A DNA stretch of 45,204 nt from an uncultured Eubacterium sp. (lineage in GTDB: Bacteria > Bacillota > Clostridia > Lachnospirales > Lachnospiraceae), in assembly GCA_934358495.1 (NCBI GenBank), contig CAKRKO010000011.1, positions 1 to 45,204 on the forward strand. Reading direction: 5' to 3'. The translations under genes were made by a program, and so were the position numbers. Positions 30,875-39,819 of the stretch are shown piece by piece. The notes below the pieces were generated by a model that made no database searches, was not told where the DNA came from, and saw only the letters and a program-made list of their open reading frames with translations. How positions within the stretch are numbered: the stretch's first letter is position 1; every line of letters starts with the position of its first letter.

Positions 30875-33529
30875 GTGAAAAAGTATGGTGTAAATGAATT
30901 ACGAAGAATGTATCTTGACTTTTTTAAAAGCAAAGATCATCTTGTAATGAAAAGTTTTTCGCTGATCCCGCATAATGACAACAGTTTATTGCTGATCAAT
31001 GCAGGAATGGCACCGTTAAAACCTTATTTTACAGGAGCAGAGATTCCACCGAAGCGCAGAGTTTCTACTTGTCAGAAATGTATCCGTACCGGTGATATTG
31101 AGAATGTAGGAAAGACAGCACGTCATCTGACCTTCTTTGAGATGCTGGGAAACTTTTCTTTTGGTGATTATTTCAAACATGAGGCAATTGCCTGGTCCTG
31201 GGAGTTTCTGACCAAAGTGCTGGAATTGGATCCGGAGCGTCTGTATCCGTCTATTTACGGTGAGGATGAGGAAGCATTTGAAATCTGGACAAAAGAGGTC
31301 GGTGTACCGGCAGAGAGAATTACACGTTTCTATCGTGATGAGAATGGTGAGTGTGATAACTTCTGGGAGCATGGTGCGGGTCCTTGTGGTCCATGTTCTG
31401 AGATTTACTATGACCGTGGAGAGAAATACGGCTGTGGCAGCCCGGATTGTAAAGTAGGCTGTGACTGTGACCGTTTTATGGAAGTATGGAACAACGTATT
31501 TACACAGTTTAACGGTGATGGAAAAGGAAATTACGAAGAACTGGAAAATAAAAACATTGATACAGGTATGGGATTGGAACGTCTGGCTGTTGTTATGCAG
31601 GACGTAGATTCTGTATTTGATATCGATACTATGAAAGCAATCCGTGACAAAGTATGTGAGATGTCTCATAAAACTTACCAGACAGATGCACTGGATGACG
31701 TATCCATCCGTCTGATCACAGATCATATCCGTTCCGCTACATTCATGGTATCAGATGGTATCATGCCGACCAACGAGGGCAGAGGCTATGTACTTCGTCG
31801 TCTGATCCGTCGTGCGGCAAGACATGGTAAAATGCTTGGTATCGACGGACTGTTCCTTGCGGAACTGAGCAAAACTGTCATCAACGAGAGCAAAGACGGT
31901 TATCCGGAACTGGAAGAGAAAAAAGAATTCATTTTCCGTGTACTGACACAGGAAGAGGAAAAATTCAATAAGACAATCGATCAGGGACTTGCAATTCTGG
32001 CTGATATGCAGGCAGAGATGGAAAAAGAAGGAAAGAAAGTTCTTTCCGGAGAAGATGCATTCCGTTTGTACGACACATATGGATTTCCGGTAGATCTGAC
32101 CGAAGAAATTCTGGAAGAAAAAGGATTTACGATTGACCAGGCAGGCTTTGAGGCAGCCATGGAAGAGCAGCGTACAAAAGCGCGTAACGCACGAAAAGTA
32201 ACAAACTATATGGGGGCAGATGCAACTGTTTATGATGCGATCGATCCGTCCGTTACAACCACATTTGTCGGATATGACCGTTTCTGTCATGTCTCGGAAG
32301 TAACTGTTCTGACCAGCGAGACAGAAATCGTAGAAGCACTGACAGATGGTGAGGCAGGTACTATTTTTGTAAATGAGACTCCATTCTATGCAACTATGGG
32401 TGGACAGATTTCTGATACCGGTTATATCCGTACGGCAGAGGGTGAGTTCCGTGTAGAAGATACTGTAAAAATGCTCGGCGGTAAAGTCGGACACATTGGT
32501 CGTGTGACAAAAGGTATGATCAAAGTCGGTGATACAGTTACTCTGGAAGTAGATGCAAAGAGACGTTCTCTGATCGCAAAGAACCACAGTGCAACACACT
32601 TACTGCAGAGAGCATTGCGTAACGTACTTGGTTCTCATGTAGAGCAGAAAGGTTCTGATGTAAATCCGGAGCGTCTGCGTTTTGACTTCTCTCATTTTTC
32701 TGCTATGACAGAGGAAGAGTTAAAACAGGTTGAGACTATCGTAAATGAGAAGATCGCAGAGGCACTTCCGGTAGAAACAAGTATCATGAGTCTGGAAGAA
32801 GCAAAGAAAACAGGTGCGATGGCACTGTTTGGTGAGAAATACGGTGATTCCGTCCGTGTGGTAAAAATGGGAGATTTCTCCACAGAACTCTGTGGTGGTA
32901 CTCATGTTGCAAATACCAGCGAGATTTCCGCATTTAAGATTGTATCTGAGTCAGGTATTGCAGCAGGCGTAAGACGTATTGAGGCTCTGACTTCCGATGC
33001 ATTATATGCTTACTATGATAAATTAGAGGAGATCATCAACGAGGCAGCGGCATTATTGAAAACAAATGCAGCAGGTCTGACAGAAAAAATTACACATCTG
33101 CAGGCAGAAGTGAAAGAACTCCACAGCGAGAACGAATCCTTGAAGAGCAAAGCTGCACAGGATGCACTTGGCGATGTCATGGATCGTGTAGAAGAAGTCA
33201 ACGGAGTAAAACTTCTGGCAACCGCTCTGGAAGATGTAGATATGAACGGACTGCGTGACCTGGGTGATCAGCTGAAAGAGAAACTCGGTGAGGGTGTTGT
33301 TGTACTGGCATCTGCAAACGAAGGCAAAGTAAGCCTGATCGCTATGGCAACAGAAGGAGCTATGAAGCAGGGTGCACATGCAGGTAACCTGATCAAAGCG
33401 ATCGCAGCAAAAGTTGGCGGTGGCGGCGGCGGACGTCCGAATATGGCTCAGGCCGGCGGTAAGAACCCGGCAGGAATCCCGGATGCGATCGCAGCAGCGA
33501 AAGAAGCACTGGCAGGACAGATCAAATAA
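30875..33529 (+). CDS. alaS: Alanyl-tRNA synthetase
   Basis: An 884-residue class II synthetase that charges tRNA-Ala. The catalytic domain begins KKYGVNELRRMYLDFFKSK; a Cys set GSPDCKVGCDCDRF is seen near residue 190; the editing domain has HSATHLLQRAL (HxxxH) near residue 570 and CGGTHVANTSEI near residue 675; the C-terminal C-Ala domain ends with a GGGGGGRPNMAQAGG loop. The start is GTG at 30875, nine bases after GGAGG; the longer ATG-initiated frame from 30809 lacks a ribosome site and the family start matches the GTG. Confidence 0.97.
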   Translation: MKKYGVNELRRMYLDFFKSKDHLVMKSFSLIPHNDNSLLLINAGMAPLKPYFTGAEIPPKRRVSTCQKCIRTGDIENVGKTARHLTFFEMLGNFSFGDYFKHEAIAWSWEFLTKVLELDPERLYPSIYGEDEEAFEIWTKEVGVPAERITRFYRDENGECDNFWEHGAGPCGPCSEIYYDRGEKYGCGSPDCKVGCDCDRFMEVWNNVFTQFNGDGKGNYEELENKNIDTGMGLERLAVVMQDVDSVFDIDTMKAIRDKVCEMSHKTYQTDALDDVSIRLITDHIRSATFMVSDGIMPTNEGRGYVLRRLIRRAARHGKMLGIDGLFLAELSKTVINESKDGYPELEEKKEFIFRVLTQEEEKFNKTIDQGLAILADMQAEMEKEGKKVLSGEDAFRLYDTYGFPVDLTEEILEEKGFTIDQAGFEAAMEEQRTKARNARKVTNYMGADATVYDAIDPSVTTTFVGYDRFCHVSEVTVLTSETEIVEALTDGEAGTIFVNETPFYATMGGQISDTGYIRTAEGEFRVEDTVKMLGGKVGHIGRVTKGMIKVGDTVTLEVDAKRRSLIAKNHSATHLLQRALRNVLGSHVEQKGSDVNPERLRFDFSHFSAMTEEELKQVETIVNEKIAEALPVETSIMSLEEAKKTGAMALFGEKYGDSVRVVKMGDFSTELCGGTHVANTSEISAFKIVSESGIAAGVRRIEALTSDALYAYYDKLEEIINEAAALLKTNAAGLTEKITHLQAEVKELHSENESLKSKAAQDALGDVMDRVEEVNGVKLLATALEDVDMNGLRDLGDQLKEKLGEGVVVLASANEGKVSLIAMATEGAMKQGAHAGNLIKAIAAKVGGGGGGRPNMAQAGGKNPAGIPDAIAAAKEALAGQIK

Positions 33530-33534
33530 TAAGA

Positions 33535-33593
33535 AGAATTGTGGGAGTACGAAGTACGGAACAATTCGTATGGCATCTGTTGCCCCCGACATC
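33535..33593 (+). repeat. 59-base partial copy of repeat family 3
   Basis: Identical to 3906-3964 at 55 of 59 positions, including the GAATTGT, GTAC, GTAC, ACAATTC hairpin. Only the last hairpin module of the 189-bp element is present. It begins six bases after the alaS stop codon and may function as its 3' end. Confidence 0.8.
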
Positions 33594-33637
33594 TTTACAA
33601 AATATGCAAAAAGTTGGGAAAAAGTTTGAAAAAACTA

Positions 33638-33666
33638 TTGACATATCTACAAAAAATGATTATAAT
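33638..33666 (+). promoter_or_regulatory. Consensus sigma-A promoter for rpsU
   Basis: TTGACA, exactly 17 bases, TATAAT. This is a perfect consensus promoter, fitting a highly expressed ribosomal protein gene. Confidence 0.92.
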
Positions 33667-33747
33667 TGTCAAGCAGTGCAGTAAGAATATTACCCAATCA
33701 GTTGAATATGCACAATACGCAACTGGAGGGAGGTTAGGTGTGAGACT

Positions 33748-33924
33748 ATGTCAAATGTAATCGTAAAAGAGAACGAGACTTTAGATAGCGCTTTACGCAG
33801 ATTTAAGAGAAACTGTGCGAAAGCTGGTATCCAGCAGGAGATTCGTAAGAGAGAGCATTACGAGAAACCAAGCGTAAAACGTAAAAAGAAATCTGAAGCA
33901 GCTAGAAAACGTAAATACAACTAG
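33748..33924 (+). CDS. rpsU: Small ribosomal subunit protein bS21
   Basis: A 58-residue ribosomal protein S21: MSNVIVKENETLDSALRRF, then KRNCAKAGIQQEIRKREHYE and a basic tail ending RKRKYN. It sits at the 3' end of 16S rRNA in the 30S subunit and aids initiation. The open frame from ATG to TAG is 59 codons. A GGAGGGAGG site is about 14 bases upstream, a long spacing. It is monocistronic between a consensus promoter and a strong terminator. Confidence 0.96.
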   Translation: MSNVIVKENETLDSALRRFKRNCAKAGIQQEIRKREHYEKPSVKRKKKSEAARKRKYN

Positions 33925-33938
33925 TTCAAAGTTAATTG

Positions 33939-33979
33939 AAAGGACACTTCTGTGGAAGTGTCCTTTTATCGTGCTTTTT
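33939..33979 (+). terminator. Intrinsic terminator of rpsU
   Basis: AAAGGACACTTC, TGTG loop, GAAGTGTCCTTTT, then a second T-run at 33974-33979. Confidence 0.92.
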
Positions 33980-34017
33980 TGTAAGCTTTTTTTGTGGCTG
34001 AGATTCAGGTAGTGAAG

Positions 34018-34087
34018 AAAAAATCCTGAAAAAATATCCCTGCAGGCTAAGACGCCTTGGAGGGATATTTTTTTCAGGATTTTTTTA
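34018..34087 (+). terminator. Hairpin with conserved AGGC-TAAGAC-GCCT apex, copy C
   Basis: Arms AAATCCTGAAAAAATATCCC / GGGATATTTTTTTCAGGATTT (split here by the apex) pair over about 20 bases with one bulge and enclose GCAGGCTAAGACGCCTTG (34042-34059), identical to copy A. A T-run follows. It is a second terminator-like structure after rpsU. Confidence 0.85.
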
Positions 34088-34112
34088 TTTAAGTTATGGT
34101 GTGAATCAATAT

Positions 34113-34174
34113 AAAACTATAGACATAGAAAATAGTAAGACGTTTTAGTCTGCGGTATATTTTTCAGAAGTTTT
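34113..34174 (+). other. Degenerate hairpin with covarying apex, copy D
   Basis: The apex AAGACGTTTTAGTCTGCGG (34137-34155) matches copy B except that the AGGC/GCCT pair set is AGAC/GTCT, a compensated G-C to A-T change. Outer arms AAAACT / AGTTTT and AGAAAATA / TATTTTTC pair imperfectly. Copies C and D together fill the gap between rpsU and spoIIIAA. Confidence 0.6.
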
Positions 34175-34247
34175 TTTGTTCTAAGATGAGCAGGAACACA
34201 TATATTAGACTATGGTAATGCAACAAATTACCGGATGGAGTGATGCG

Positions 34248-35195
34248 ATGGAGCAGATTTTAAGGTTATTTCCTATAAGAATCAGGGAGTACTTTTTGGA
34301 GACGGATATTTTTGAAAAGTTTTCCGGAGAACTGGAGGAAATTCGGGTACGGGTGAATCAACCGATAGAACTGGTCACTGCAAGAGGAGCGTATTTTTTG
34401 AAGAATGGTGCGTTGGTAAGATTACCGGACAGGCAGTGCCTATCGGTAACGGCAGAAGATTTACGGCAGATGAGTACGCTGATGTCACAGTATTCTCTTT
34501 ATGCCTATGAGGAGGAAGTTCGGCAGGGATTTCTGACAGTGGAAGGAGGACATCGAATCGGTGTGTGCGGTCAGGTGACGGAGAAAGCAGGGGCAATTGG
34601 AAGGATTTATCCGATTTTGTATCTGAACATTCGTATTGCCAGAGAACGAAAAGAATGCGGAAAAACAGTGTACGAGCAGTTATGGGAGAATGATGAGCCT
34701 GAAAATACGCTTGTGTTATCTGCACCGGGAACTGGGAAAACAACGCTTTTACGGGATTTAATTCGATTGTTTTCGAATGGAGATGAAGTGCATTCCGGGA
34801 AACGGATTGGACTGGTGGATGAGCGTTCAGAGATCGCCGGATGTTTACACGGAATTCCGCAAAATGATGTTGGAATACGAACGGATGTATTGGATGGATG
34901 CCCGAAAGTGGAAGGAATGATGCTGTTGGTGCGCAGTATGGCACCGGAAATTCTTGCAGTGGATGAGATTGGTGGAGTGGAGGATTTTTCTGCCATGCAA
35001 TATGCCCTGCGGTGTGGCTGTTGTTTGCTGGCAACGGTGCATGCGGGAAGTCTGGAGGAGCTGTTTCAAAAACCTGGATGGGACAAGTGTGGAGATGAGC
35101 AGATGTTTGGAAGATATGTGGTTATTTCGAAGGAAGATGGAAAGAGAAGGTATCAGGTGAAAACTGCTGATGAAATTTACCGGAAGTGGGATTGA
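34248..35195 (+). CDS. spoIIIAA: Stage III sporulation protein AA (ATPase)
   Basis: A 315-residue AAA-type secretion ATPase of the SpoIIIA-SpoIIQ channel between mother cell and forespore. Walker A is APGTGKTTLLRD near residue 159; Walker B EILAVDEIGG near residue 235; GHRIGVCGQV and DERSEIAG are family motifs. The start at 34248 is preferred because GGAG lies seven bases upstream; an in-frame ATG at 34212 lacks a good site. It heads the eight-gene spoIIIA operon, normally sigma-E controlled in the mother cell. Confidence 0.95.
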   Translation: MEQILRLFPIRIREYFLETDIFEKFSGELEEIRVRVNQPIELVTARGAYFLKNGALVRLPDRQCLSVTAEDLRQMSTLMSQYSLYAYEEEVRQGFLTVEGGHRIGVCGQVTEKAGAIGRIYPILYLNIRIARERKECGKTVYEQLWENDEPENTLVLSAPGTGKTTLLRDLIRLFSNGDEVHSGKRIGLVDERSEIAGCLHGIPQNDVGIRTDVLDGCPKVEGMMLLVRSMAPEILAVDEIGGVEDFSAMQYALRCGCCLLATVHAGSLEELFQKPGWDKCGDEQMFGRYVVISKEDGKRRYQVKTADEIYRKWD

Positions 35196-35268
35196 AAATG
35201 GAATTGCATGATTTTGGAAGAAAGCTATTGTTTATAAAATATAAAGGTGGTTGTAGAAAAGAGGATGT

Positions 35269-35790
35269 ATGTTTTTAAAATTGGCGGGAAGTGTCTGCGT
35301 GTTGGTGGCTTGCGTCGGATTTGTCAGGGAGATACTTAGGGCAGGAAACTTACATAGAAAAATGCTGGAATCATTGATTGAAATGACGGAATTACTGGCA
35401 GCGGAGATCCGATATGAGAGGCTTCCAATTCAGGACGCATTATTACAGGTGCAAAAGAAAGTACGACCGGAGATTGCTGCTGTGCTGCTACACATTGTAG
35501 AACAGATGAAAAAAGGAAGCGGGACAGAATTTGTGACAATCTGGGAGCAGGCATTTCGGGAAGCGCAGAAAGAATTATTTTTGAAAGCGGAAGAATTGGA
35601 CGAGGTCTGCCGGATCGGAAAACATCTGGGTTTTTTGGATCAGACGCAGCAGGAACAACATTTGAAGGGATGTGCAAAACGGTTGCAGCGGATGCAGGAA
35701 CAGGTGCTGAAAGAGTTGGAGGAGAAGAAACGTATTTACCGTTATCTTGGGATGGCAGCTGGGATCTTTGTGATATTGGTTCTGGTTTAA
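35269..35790 (+). CDS. spoIIIAB: Stage III sporulation protein AB
   Basis: A 173-residue protein with one N-terminal membrane helix (LAGSVCVLVACVGFVREI), a soluble helical domain (MTELLAAEIRYERLPIQDAL, LGFLDQTQQEQHLKGC) related to type II secretion GspF, and a C-terminal helix YLGMAAGIFVILVLV. It is part of the SpoIIIA channel in the outer forespore membrane. Ribosome site AGAGGA. Confidence 0.93.
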   Translation: MFLKLAGSVCVLVACVGFVREILRAGNLHRKMLESLIEMTELLAAEIRYERLPIQDALLQVQKKVRPEIAAVLLHIVEQMKKGSGTEFVTIWEQAFREAQKELFLKAEELDEVCRIGKHLGFLDQTQQEQHLKGCAKRLQRMQEQVLKELEEKKRIYRYLGMAAGIFVILVLV

Positions 35791-35828
35791 GCGTTTTTTG
35801 CGGTGGATGAGGTTACAGGAGGACATGT

Positions 35829-36023
35829 ATGGATGTCAATTTGTTGTTTAAAATAGCGGCGGTGGGGATTCTGGTCACGGTGATCGGACAGGTTTTAAAG
35901 CACAGTGGCAGAGAGGAGCATGCGTTTCTGGTCAGTCTGACAGGATTGGTAATTGTATTGTTCTGGATCGTGCCATATATTTATGACCTGTTTGATAAGA
36001 TTAAAAATTTATTTTCGCTATAA
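35829..36023 (+). CDS. spoIIIAC: Stage III sporulation protein AC
   Basis: A 64-residue membrane protein with two helices: LLFKIAAVGILVTVIGQVL and FLVSLTGLVIVLFWIVPYI, separated by KHSGREEHA, the conserved loop of SpoIIIAC. AGGAGG is six to seven bases before the ATG. Length matches the family. Confidence 0.94.
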   Translation: MDVNLLFKIAAVGILVTVIGQVLKHSGREEHAFLVSLTGLVIVLFWIVPYIYDLFDKIKNLFSL

Positions 36024-36041
36024 AAAGGAAGGGAATATACG

Positions 36042-36431
36042 GTGGGAATCATTCAGATTTCAATGCTTGGTATTGGAGCAGTGGTGCTTGCATTGCTGTT
36101 GAAACAGCAGAAAAGTGAATATGCGCTGTATCTGAGCCTGACCGCTGTTATTCTGATCCTGATTTTCAGTATGAACCGGCTGCAGGTGGTGATGGAGACG
36201 ATTCAGAAGATTGAGCAGTATACCGGGATTGATGCGGCGATGCTGAAAATTCTGGTGAAGTTGATGGGGATCACTTATGTGGCAGAGTTCGCTTCTGGAA
36301 TCTGCAAAGATGCCGGTTTTTCTGCGATTGGAAGTCAGATTGAAATGTTTGCGAAGTTCTCAATTATGGCAGTAAGCGTACCAGTGTTGCTAACACTGTT
36401 GGAAACAATTGAAGGATTATTGGGGGCATGA
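36042..36431 (+). CDS. spoIIIAD: Stage III sporulation protein AD
   Basis: A 129-residue membrane protein with about four helices (MLGIGAVVLALLLKQQKSEY, LYLSLTAVILILIFSM) and the family segment LKILVKLMGITYVAEFASGICKDAG. The start codon is GTG, with AAGGAAGGG about eight bases upstream. It lies 18 bases after spoIIIAC. Confidence 0.94.
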   Translation: MGIIQISMLGIGAVVLALLLKQQKSEYALYLSLTAVILILIFSMNRLQVVMETIQKIEQYTGIDAAMLKILVKLMGITYVAEFASGICKDAGFSAIGSQIEMFAKFSIMAVSVPVLLTLLETIEGLLGA

Positions 36432-36448
36432 AGTAGTGGGAGAAAATT

Positions 36449-37777
36449 TTGAATAATAAAATTGAAAAAAGGAATGCCAGTGCGATAGATCAAAGAGAAC
36501 GGCAAATGGAGAAAATACAATTGCTTTTGATACATTTTGTACGATTAAGTGTTTTGCTTGTTGGGATAAGTGTTGGGGCGAAACCGGTGCAGGCGGCAGA
36601 AGCAGAACATGTGAACAGCGAGAATATTGAGATGATACAGGATAACGAGCGTTGTATGGCAAAGGTACAAATAGAGGAGGTTTCTTATAAAACAGGAACT
36701 GATAATGCAGGAACATCGGACAGCGATAGCATGCAGCAGGATTTATTGTCAGATCTGCCATTATCGGATATTCAGGATGTGTTACAGGAGAGTACCGATA
36801 CGGAAAATATATCCTTTCGGGAACTGGTGAAAAGCCTGATGCAGGCAGATGCAAATACAGACAAGCAGGCACTGATTCAGCAGATTTTGCGCAGTGCATT
36901 TGGAGATGTGGAAGAAGGCAGACAGGTGTTTGTTCAGATATTACTTCTGACAGCAGCATGTGCTTTTTTGCAAAATTTTATCAATGTATTCGAGAACAGT
37001 CAGATTTCAAAAACAGGATTTTATCTGTACTTTCTTCTGTTGATGGGATTATTGTTGCGGTCGTATCTGCTGATTCATGATATTTTGGAAGGTGTACTGG
37101 ATCAGGTGATCAGTTTTATGGAGGCATTGCTACCGGCATTTTGCATGACAATGGTGTTTTGCAGCCAGAAAGTGGCCGCGGTGGGATTTTATCAATTGTC
37201 CCTGATCGTGATTTATCTGATCGAGCGTGTGTTGTTGTATGTGGTGATTCCGGCAATTCATGTGTATGTGGTATTGCAGATGCTAAACTGCATGACGGCG
37301 GGAAAATTGATTTCCCGGATGACGGTGTTATTGAAGCGGGGGGTAATCTGGGTGATGCGCCTGCTGCTGGCGGGAGTGACCGGTATGAATGTGATCGAAC
37401 GGATGATTGCCCCATCTGTGGACAATCTGAAAAAAATGTCTGTGACGCAGACCATCAGTATGATACCGGGGCTGGGAAATACGGCGCAGGCAGTTGGAAA
37501 TATTTTTTTCGGTTCCGCGGTAGTGATCCGAAACGGAATCGGAACGGCAGCAATGATCGTGTTTCTTTGTCTGGCGATGGGACCTTTGTTAAAAATGCTG
37601 GTTTTTTCGGTGTTTTACAAGATGGCAGGAGCACTTGCGGAGCCTTTTTCGGATAAACGGATCTGCGGATGTATCGACTGTGTGGGAGATGGTGCATTAT
37701 TGCTGTTTCGTGCATTGGCGACAGGAATTTTATTGTGCATGATTACAATTGCGGTGGTGGTGACGGCGACGGTATGA
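36449..37777 (+). CDS. spoIIIAE: Stage III sporulation protein AE
   Basis: A 442-residue membrane protein with an N-terminal signal peptide (LLLIHFVRLSVLLVGISVG, then AKPVQAAEA as the cleavage region), a ~100-residue exposed part and several helices from about residue 165 (VQILLLTAACAFLQNFINVF, YFLLLMGLLLRSYLLIHDI, and so on). MEALLPAFCMTMVFC and VTQTISMIPGLGNTAQAVG are family motifs. It starts with TTG at 36449 preceded by GGGAG at good spacing; an internal ATG at 36506 is the alternative but has only a weak site. Confidence 0.93.
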   Translation: MNNKIEKRNASAIDQRERQMEKIQLLLIHFVRLSVLLVGISVGAKPVQAAEAEHVNSENIEMIQDNERCMAKVQIEEVSYKTGTDNAGTSDSDSMQQDLLSDLPLSDIQDVLQESTDTENISFRELVKSLMQADANTDKQALIQQILRSAFGDVEEGRQVFVQILLLTAACAFLQNFINVFENSQISKTGFYLYFLLLMGLLLRSYLLIHDILEGVLDQVISFMEALLPAFCMTMVFCSQKVAAVGFYQLSLIVIYLIERVLLYVVIPAIHVYVVLQMLNCMTAGKLISRMTVLLKRGVIWVMRLLLAGVTGMNVIERMIAPSVDNLKKMSVTQTISMIPGLGNTAQAVGNIFFGSAVVIRNGIGTAAMIVFLCLAMGPLLKMLVFSVFYKMAGALAEPFSDKRICGCIDCVGDGALLLFRALATGILLCMITIAVVVTATV

Positions 37778-38274
37778 CAGAATTACTGGAATGGGTAAAA
37801 CAGATGATCTTTCTGGGAATTTTCCTGACGATTTTGCTGCAGGTGCTTCCTTCCGGAACCTATCGGAAATATGTGCGCTTTTTTGCGGGAATGGTGTTTG
37901 TACTTACCATTGTGAGTCCGCTTTTTTCGATTCTGGGGGAGAAAAACTGGGAGCAGACGCTGGAGCGGGAACTTTTGCAGGAAGATGTATTGCAGAGCGG
38001 ACAACTTGATTTTTCTTATATGGAACGGCAGCAGCAGGCATATTATGAGGAGCAGACGAAGGATGCGGTGGCGCAGATGATAGAAAAGCTGGGAGAGTCA
38101 AATGGTTGTCCGGTGCAGCAGGTAGAGGTGAATTTGTCGGAGAGAGATGGTTCGATCCTTCTGGTGAAAGTGTGGACAACAGTTACCGGTGAACAGAGCA
38201 GGCAGCGTATGCAGGAGGAGACCGCGCAGGCGTGCGGTATATCTGCGGATCAGGTGGAGGTGTATGAGGCGTAA
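37774..38274 (+). CDS. spoIIIAF: Stage III sporulation protein AF
   Basis: A 166-residue protein with two N-terminal helices (VKQMIFLGIFLTILLQVLP, FFAGMVFVLTIVSPLFSIL) and a C-terminal ring-building-motif-like soluble domain (VQQVEVNLSERDGSILLVKV). The ATG at 37774 overlaps the spoIIIAE stop by four bases (ATGA); the open frame extends 35 codons upstream in a non-family sequence, so the overlap start is chosen. Confidence 0.93.
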   Translation: MTELLEWVKQMIFLGIFLTILLQVLPSGTYRKYVRFFAGMVFVLTIVSPLFSILGEKNWEQTLERELLQEDVLQSGQLDFSYMERQQQAYYEEQTKDAVAQMIEKLGESNGCPVQQVEVNLSERDGSILLVKVWTTVTGEQSRQRMQEETAQACGISADQVEVYEA

Positions 38275-38906
38275 TGGATCTGAAAGAGTTCCTGCGGGAG
38301 AAAAAGTGGAGAAAGATGAAAAAGGATCAGTGGCTGATCTTATTTCTGGCAGGGGTGTTGCTTCTGGTTGTAGCCATGCCTGCCGGAAAGCATAGTTCCA
38401 CAACAGAAAAACAGCAGAATGAACAAACGGAAATTGCGCAGACAAATGGAACCGGATCAGGGGAATCCAATTATGAGAAAACATTAGAAACACGTCTGGA
38501 ACAGATTTTAGAGGGGATGGATGGCGTCGGTAATGTGCAGGTGATGATCACGTTTCAGGATCAGGGCGAGTCTGTGGTGGAAAAGGATGTAACAATGCGA
38601 CAGGACGTGGGCGCGGGAAGTTCCGGGCAGGATTCTGCTGGTGGAATATCAGAAAGTTCAGGAGCGGGAAACTCTGGCATTCGGGAAAGCAGTGAATCGA
38701 CTGTTTTTGCACAATCAGATGGGGATGAAACACCGTTTGTGAATAAAGAAATATTGCCGAAGATCGACGGAGTTTTAATCGTGGCAGAGGGAGGTGCGGA
38801 TGCAGGTGTCAGAAAAAATATTTCTGAGGCGGTGGAGGCATTATTTGGACTGGATGCACATAAAATAAAGATAGTTAAAATGAAAACGAAGGGAGATTCC
38901 AATTGA
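38274..38906 (+). CDS. spoIIIAG: Stage III sporulation protein AG
   Basis: A 210-residue protein with one membrane helix (WLILFLAGVLLLVVAMPAG) and an exported domain that forms the large ring of the channel: YEKTLETRLEQILEGMDGVGNVQVMITF and a C-terminal KIDGVLIVAEGGADAGVRKNISEAV (here read in parts). A Gly/Ser-rich insertion lies near residues 115-145. Its ATG overlaps the spoIIIAF stop by one base. Confidence 0.94.
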   Translation: MDLKEFLREKKWRKMKKDQWLILFLAGVLLLVVAMPAGKHSSTTEKQQNEQTEIAQTNGTGSGESNYEKTLETRLEQILEGMDGVGNVQVMITFQDQGESVVEKDVTMRQDVGAGSSGQDSAGGISESSGAGNSGIRESSESTVFAQSDGDETPFVNKEILPKIDGVLIVAEGGADAGVRKNISEAVEALFGLDAHKIKIVKMKTKGDSN

Positions 38907-39601
38907 AAAAGATATTTCGGAAAAATCAGATTATTATTACCGCACTGGCTCTGATGATCGCTGTGGCAGGCTATATCAGCTATACGAAAACGAATGTGGC
39001 GGAAAATGAGGCAATCCAGACCGCGGGTGACAATGCGGACAATACATATGATATTTCTGAAGGTGATCAGATCGGAGAAATTTTTACAGATACGGAGGAT
39101 AACACCCAGGCTGCAAGTGGGGTGGATGCGCAGGCAGAAGATGGATCAGATCAGGCGGATCAGAGTACGCAAAATGATGCGGATCAGGGAAGTACCGAAG
39201 ATGTGCAGAACCCAGGGGAGACAGTGCAGACTTCTGCAGACGCACAGGGACTGGCGTTTGCAGCAGACATGAAACTGAATCGGGAGCAGGTACGTTCTAA
39301 AAATAAAGAAACATTACTGGAGATTATTAATAATACTTCCATTGCAGAGGCACAGAAACAGGATGCCATTGATTCTATGATTCAGATGACGGATGTGGCA
39401 GAACGGGAAAATGCGGCAGAGATTTTATTGGAAGCAAAGGGATTTTCAGATGTGGTAGTCAGCATTACGGATAATGAAGCGGACGTGGTGTTAAACATGG
39501 GCGATGTCACGGATGCGAAACGAGCACAGGTGGAGGATATTGTAAAAAGAAAAACCGGAATTTCAGCGGAAAATATCGTGATTACGCCACTGAGCCAGTA
39601 A
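38903..39601 (+). CDS. spoIIIAH: Stage III sporulation protein AH
   Basis: A 232-residue protein with one N-terminal helix (IIITALALMIAVAGYIS), an acidic Gln/Asp-rich linker (about residues 40-110) and a C-terminal ring domain (AAEILLEAKGFSDVVVSI, VNLMGD-like core, KRKTGISAENIVITPL). It contacts SpoIIQ in the intermembrane space. The start is TTG with GGGAG seven bases upstream, overlapping the spoIIIAG stop by four bases. Last gene of the operon; no strong terminator is visible after it. Confidence 0.94.
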   Translation: MKKIFRKNQIIITALALMIAVAGYISYTKTNVAENEAIQTAGDNADNTYDISEGDQIGEIFTDTEDNTQAASGVDAQAEDGSDQADQSTQNDADQGSTEDVQNPGETVQTSADAQGLAFAADMKLNREQVRSKNKETLLEIINNTSIAEAQKQDAIDSMIQMTDVAERENAAEILLEAKGFSDVVVSITDNEADVVLNMGDVTDAKRAQVEDIVKRKTGISAENIVITPLSQ

Positions 39602-39731
39602 GTGATAAAAATATGAGAATATAGTTTTAATGTACTTTCGGAGTTTTTCTAAACGAGTCATTATGGCTATATTATAGAAAGGGAGCAATCATATAAATAT
39701 TAAAAATTTGTGAAAAGAAAATAGGAGAATG

Positions 39732-39740
39732 TGCTATACT
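39732..39740 (+). promoter_or_regulatory. Extended -10 promoter for deoB
   Basis: TGCTATACT: an extended -10 box with no good -35 at normal spacing. Transcription would begin about 73 bases before the deoB start. The rest of the 39602-39819 gap is AT-rich with nothing else recognised. Confidence 0.5.
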
Positions 39741-39819
39741 GTAGACAAATGGATATCCGGAGAAAAAACAGAGTTTTTCGGGTAACAGGATAAAAAACGC
39801 AGGCAAGGAGGGACGACAG

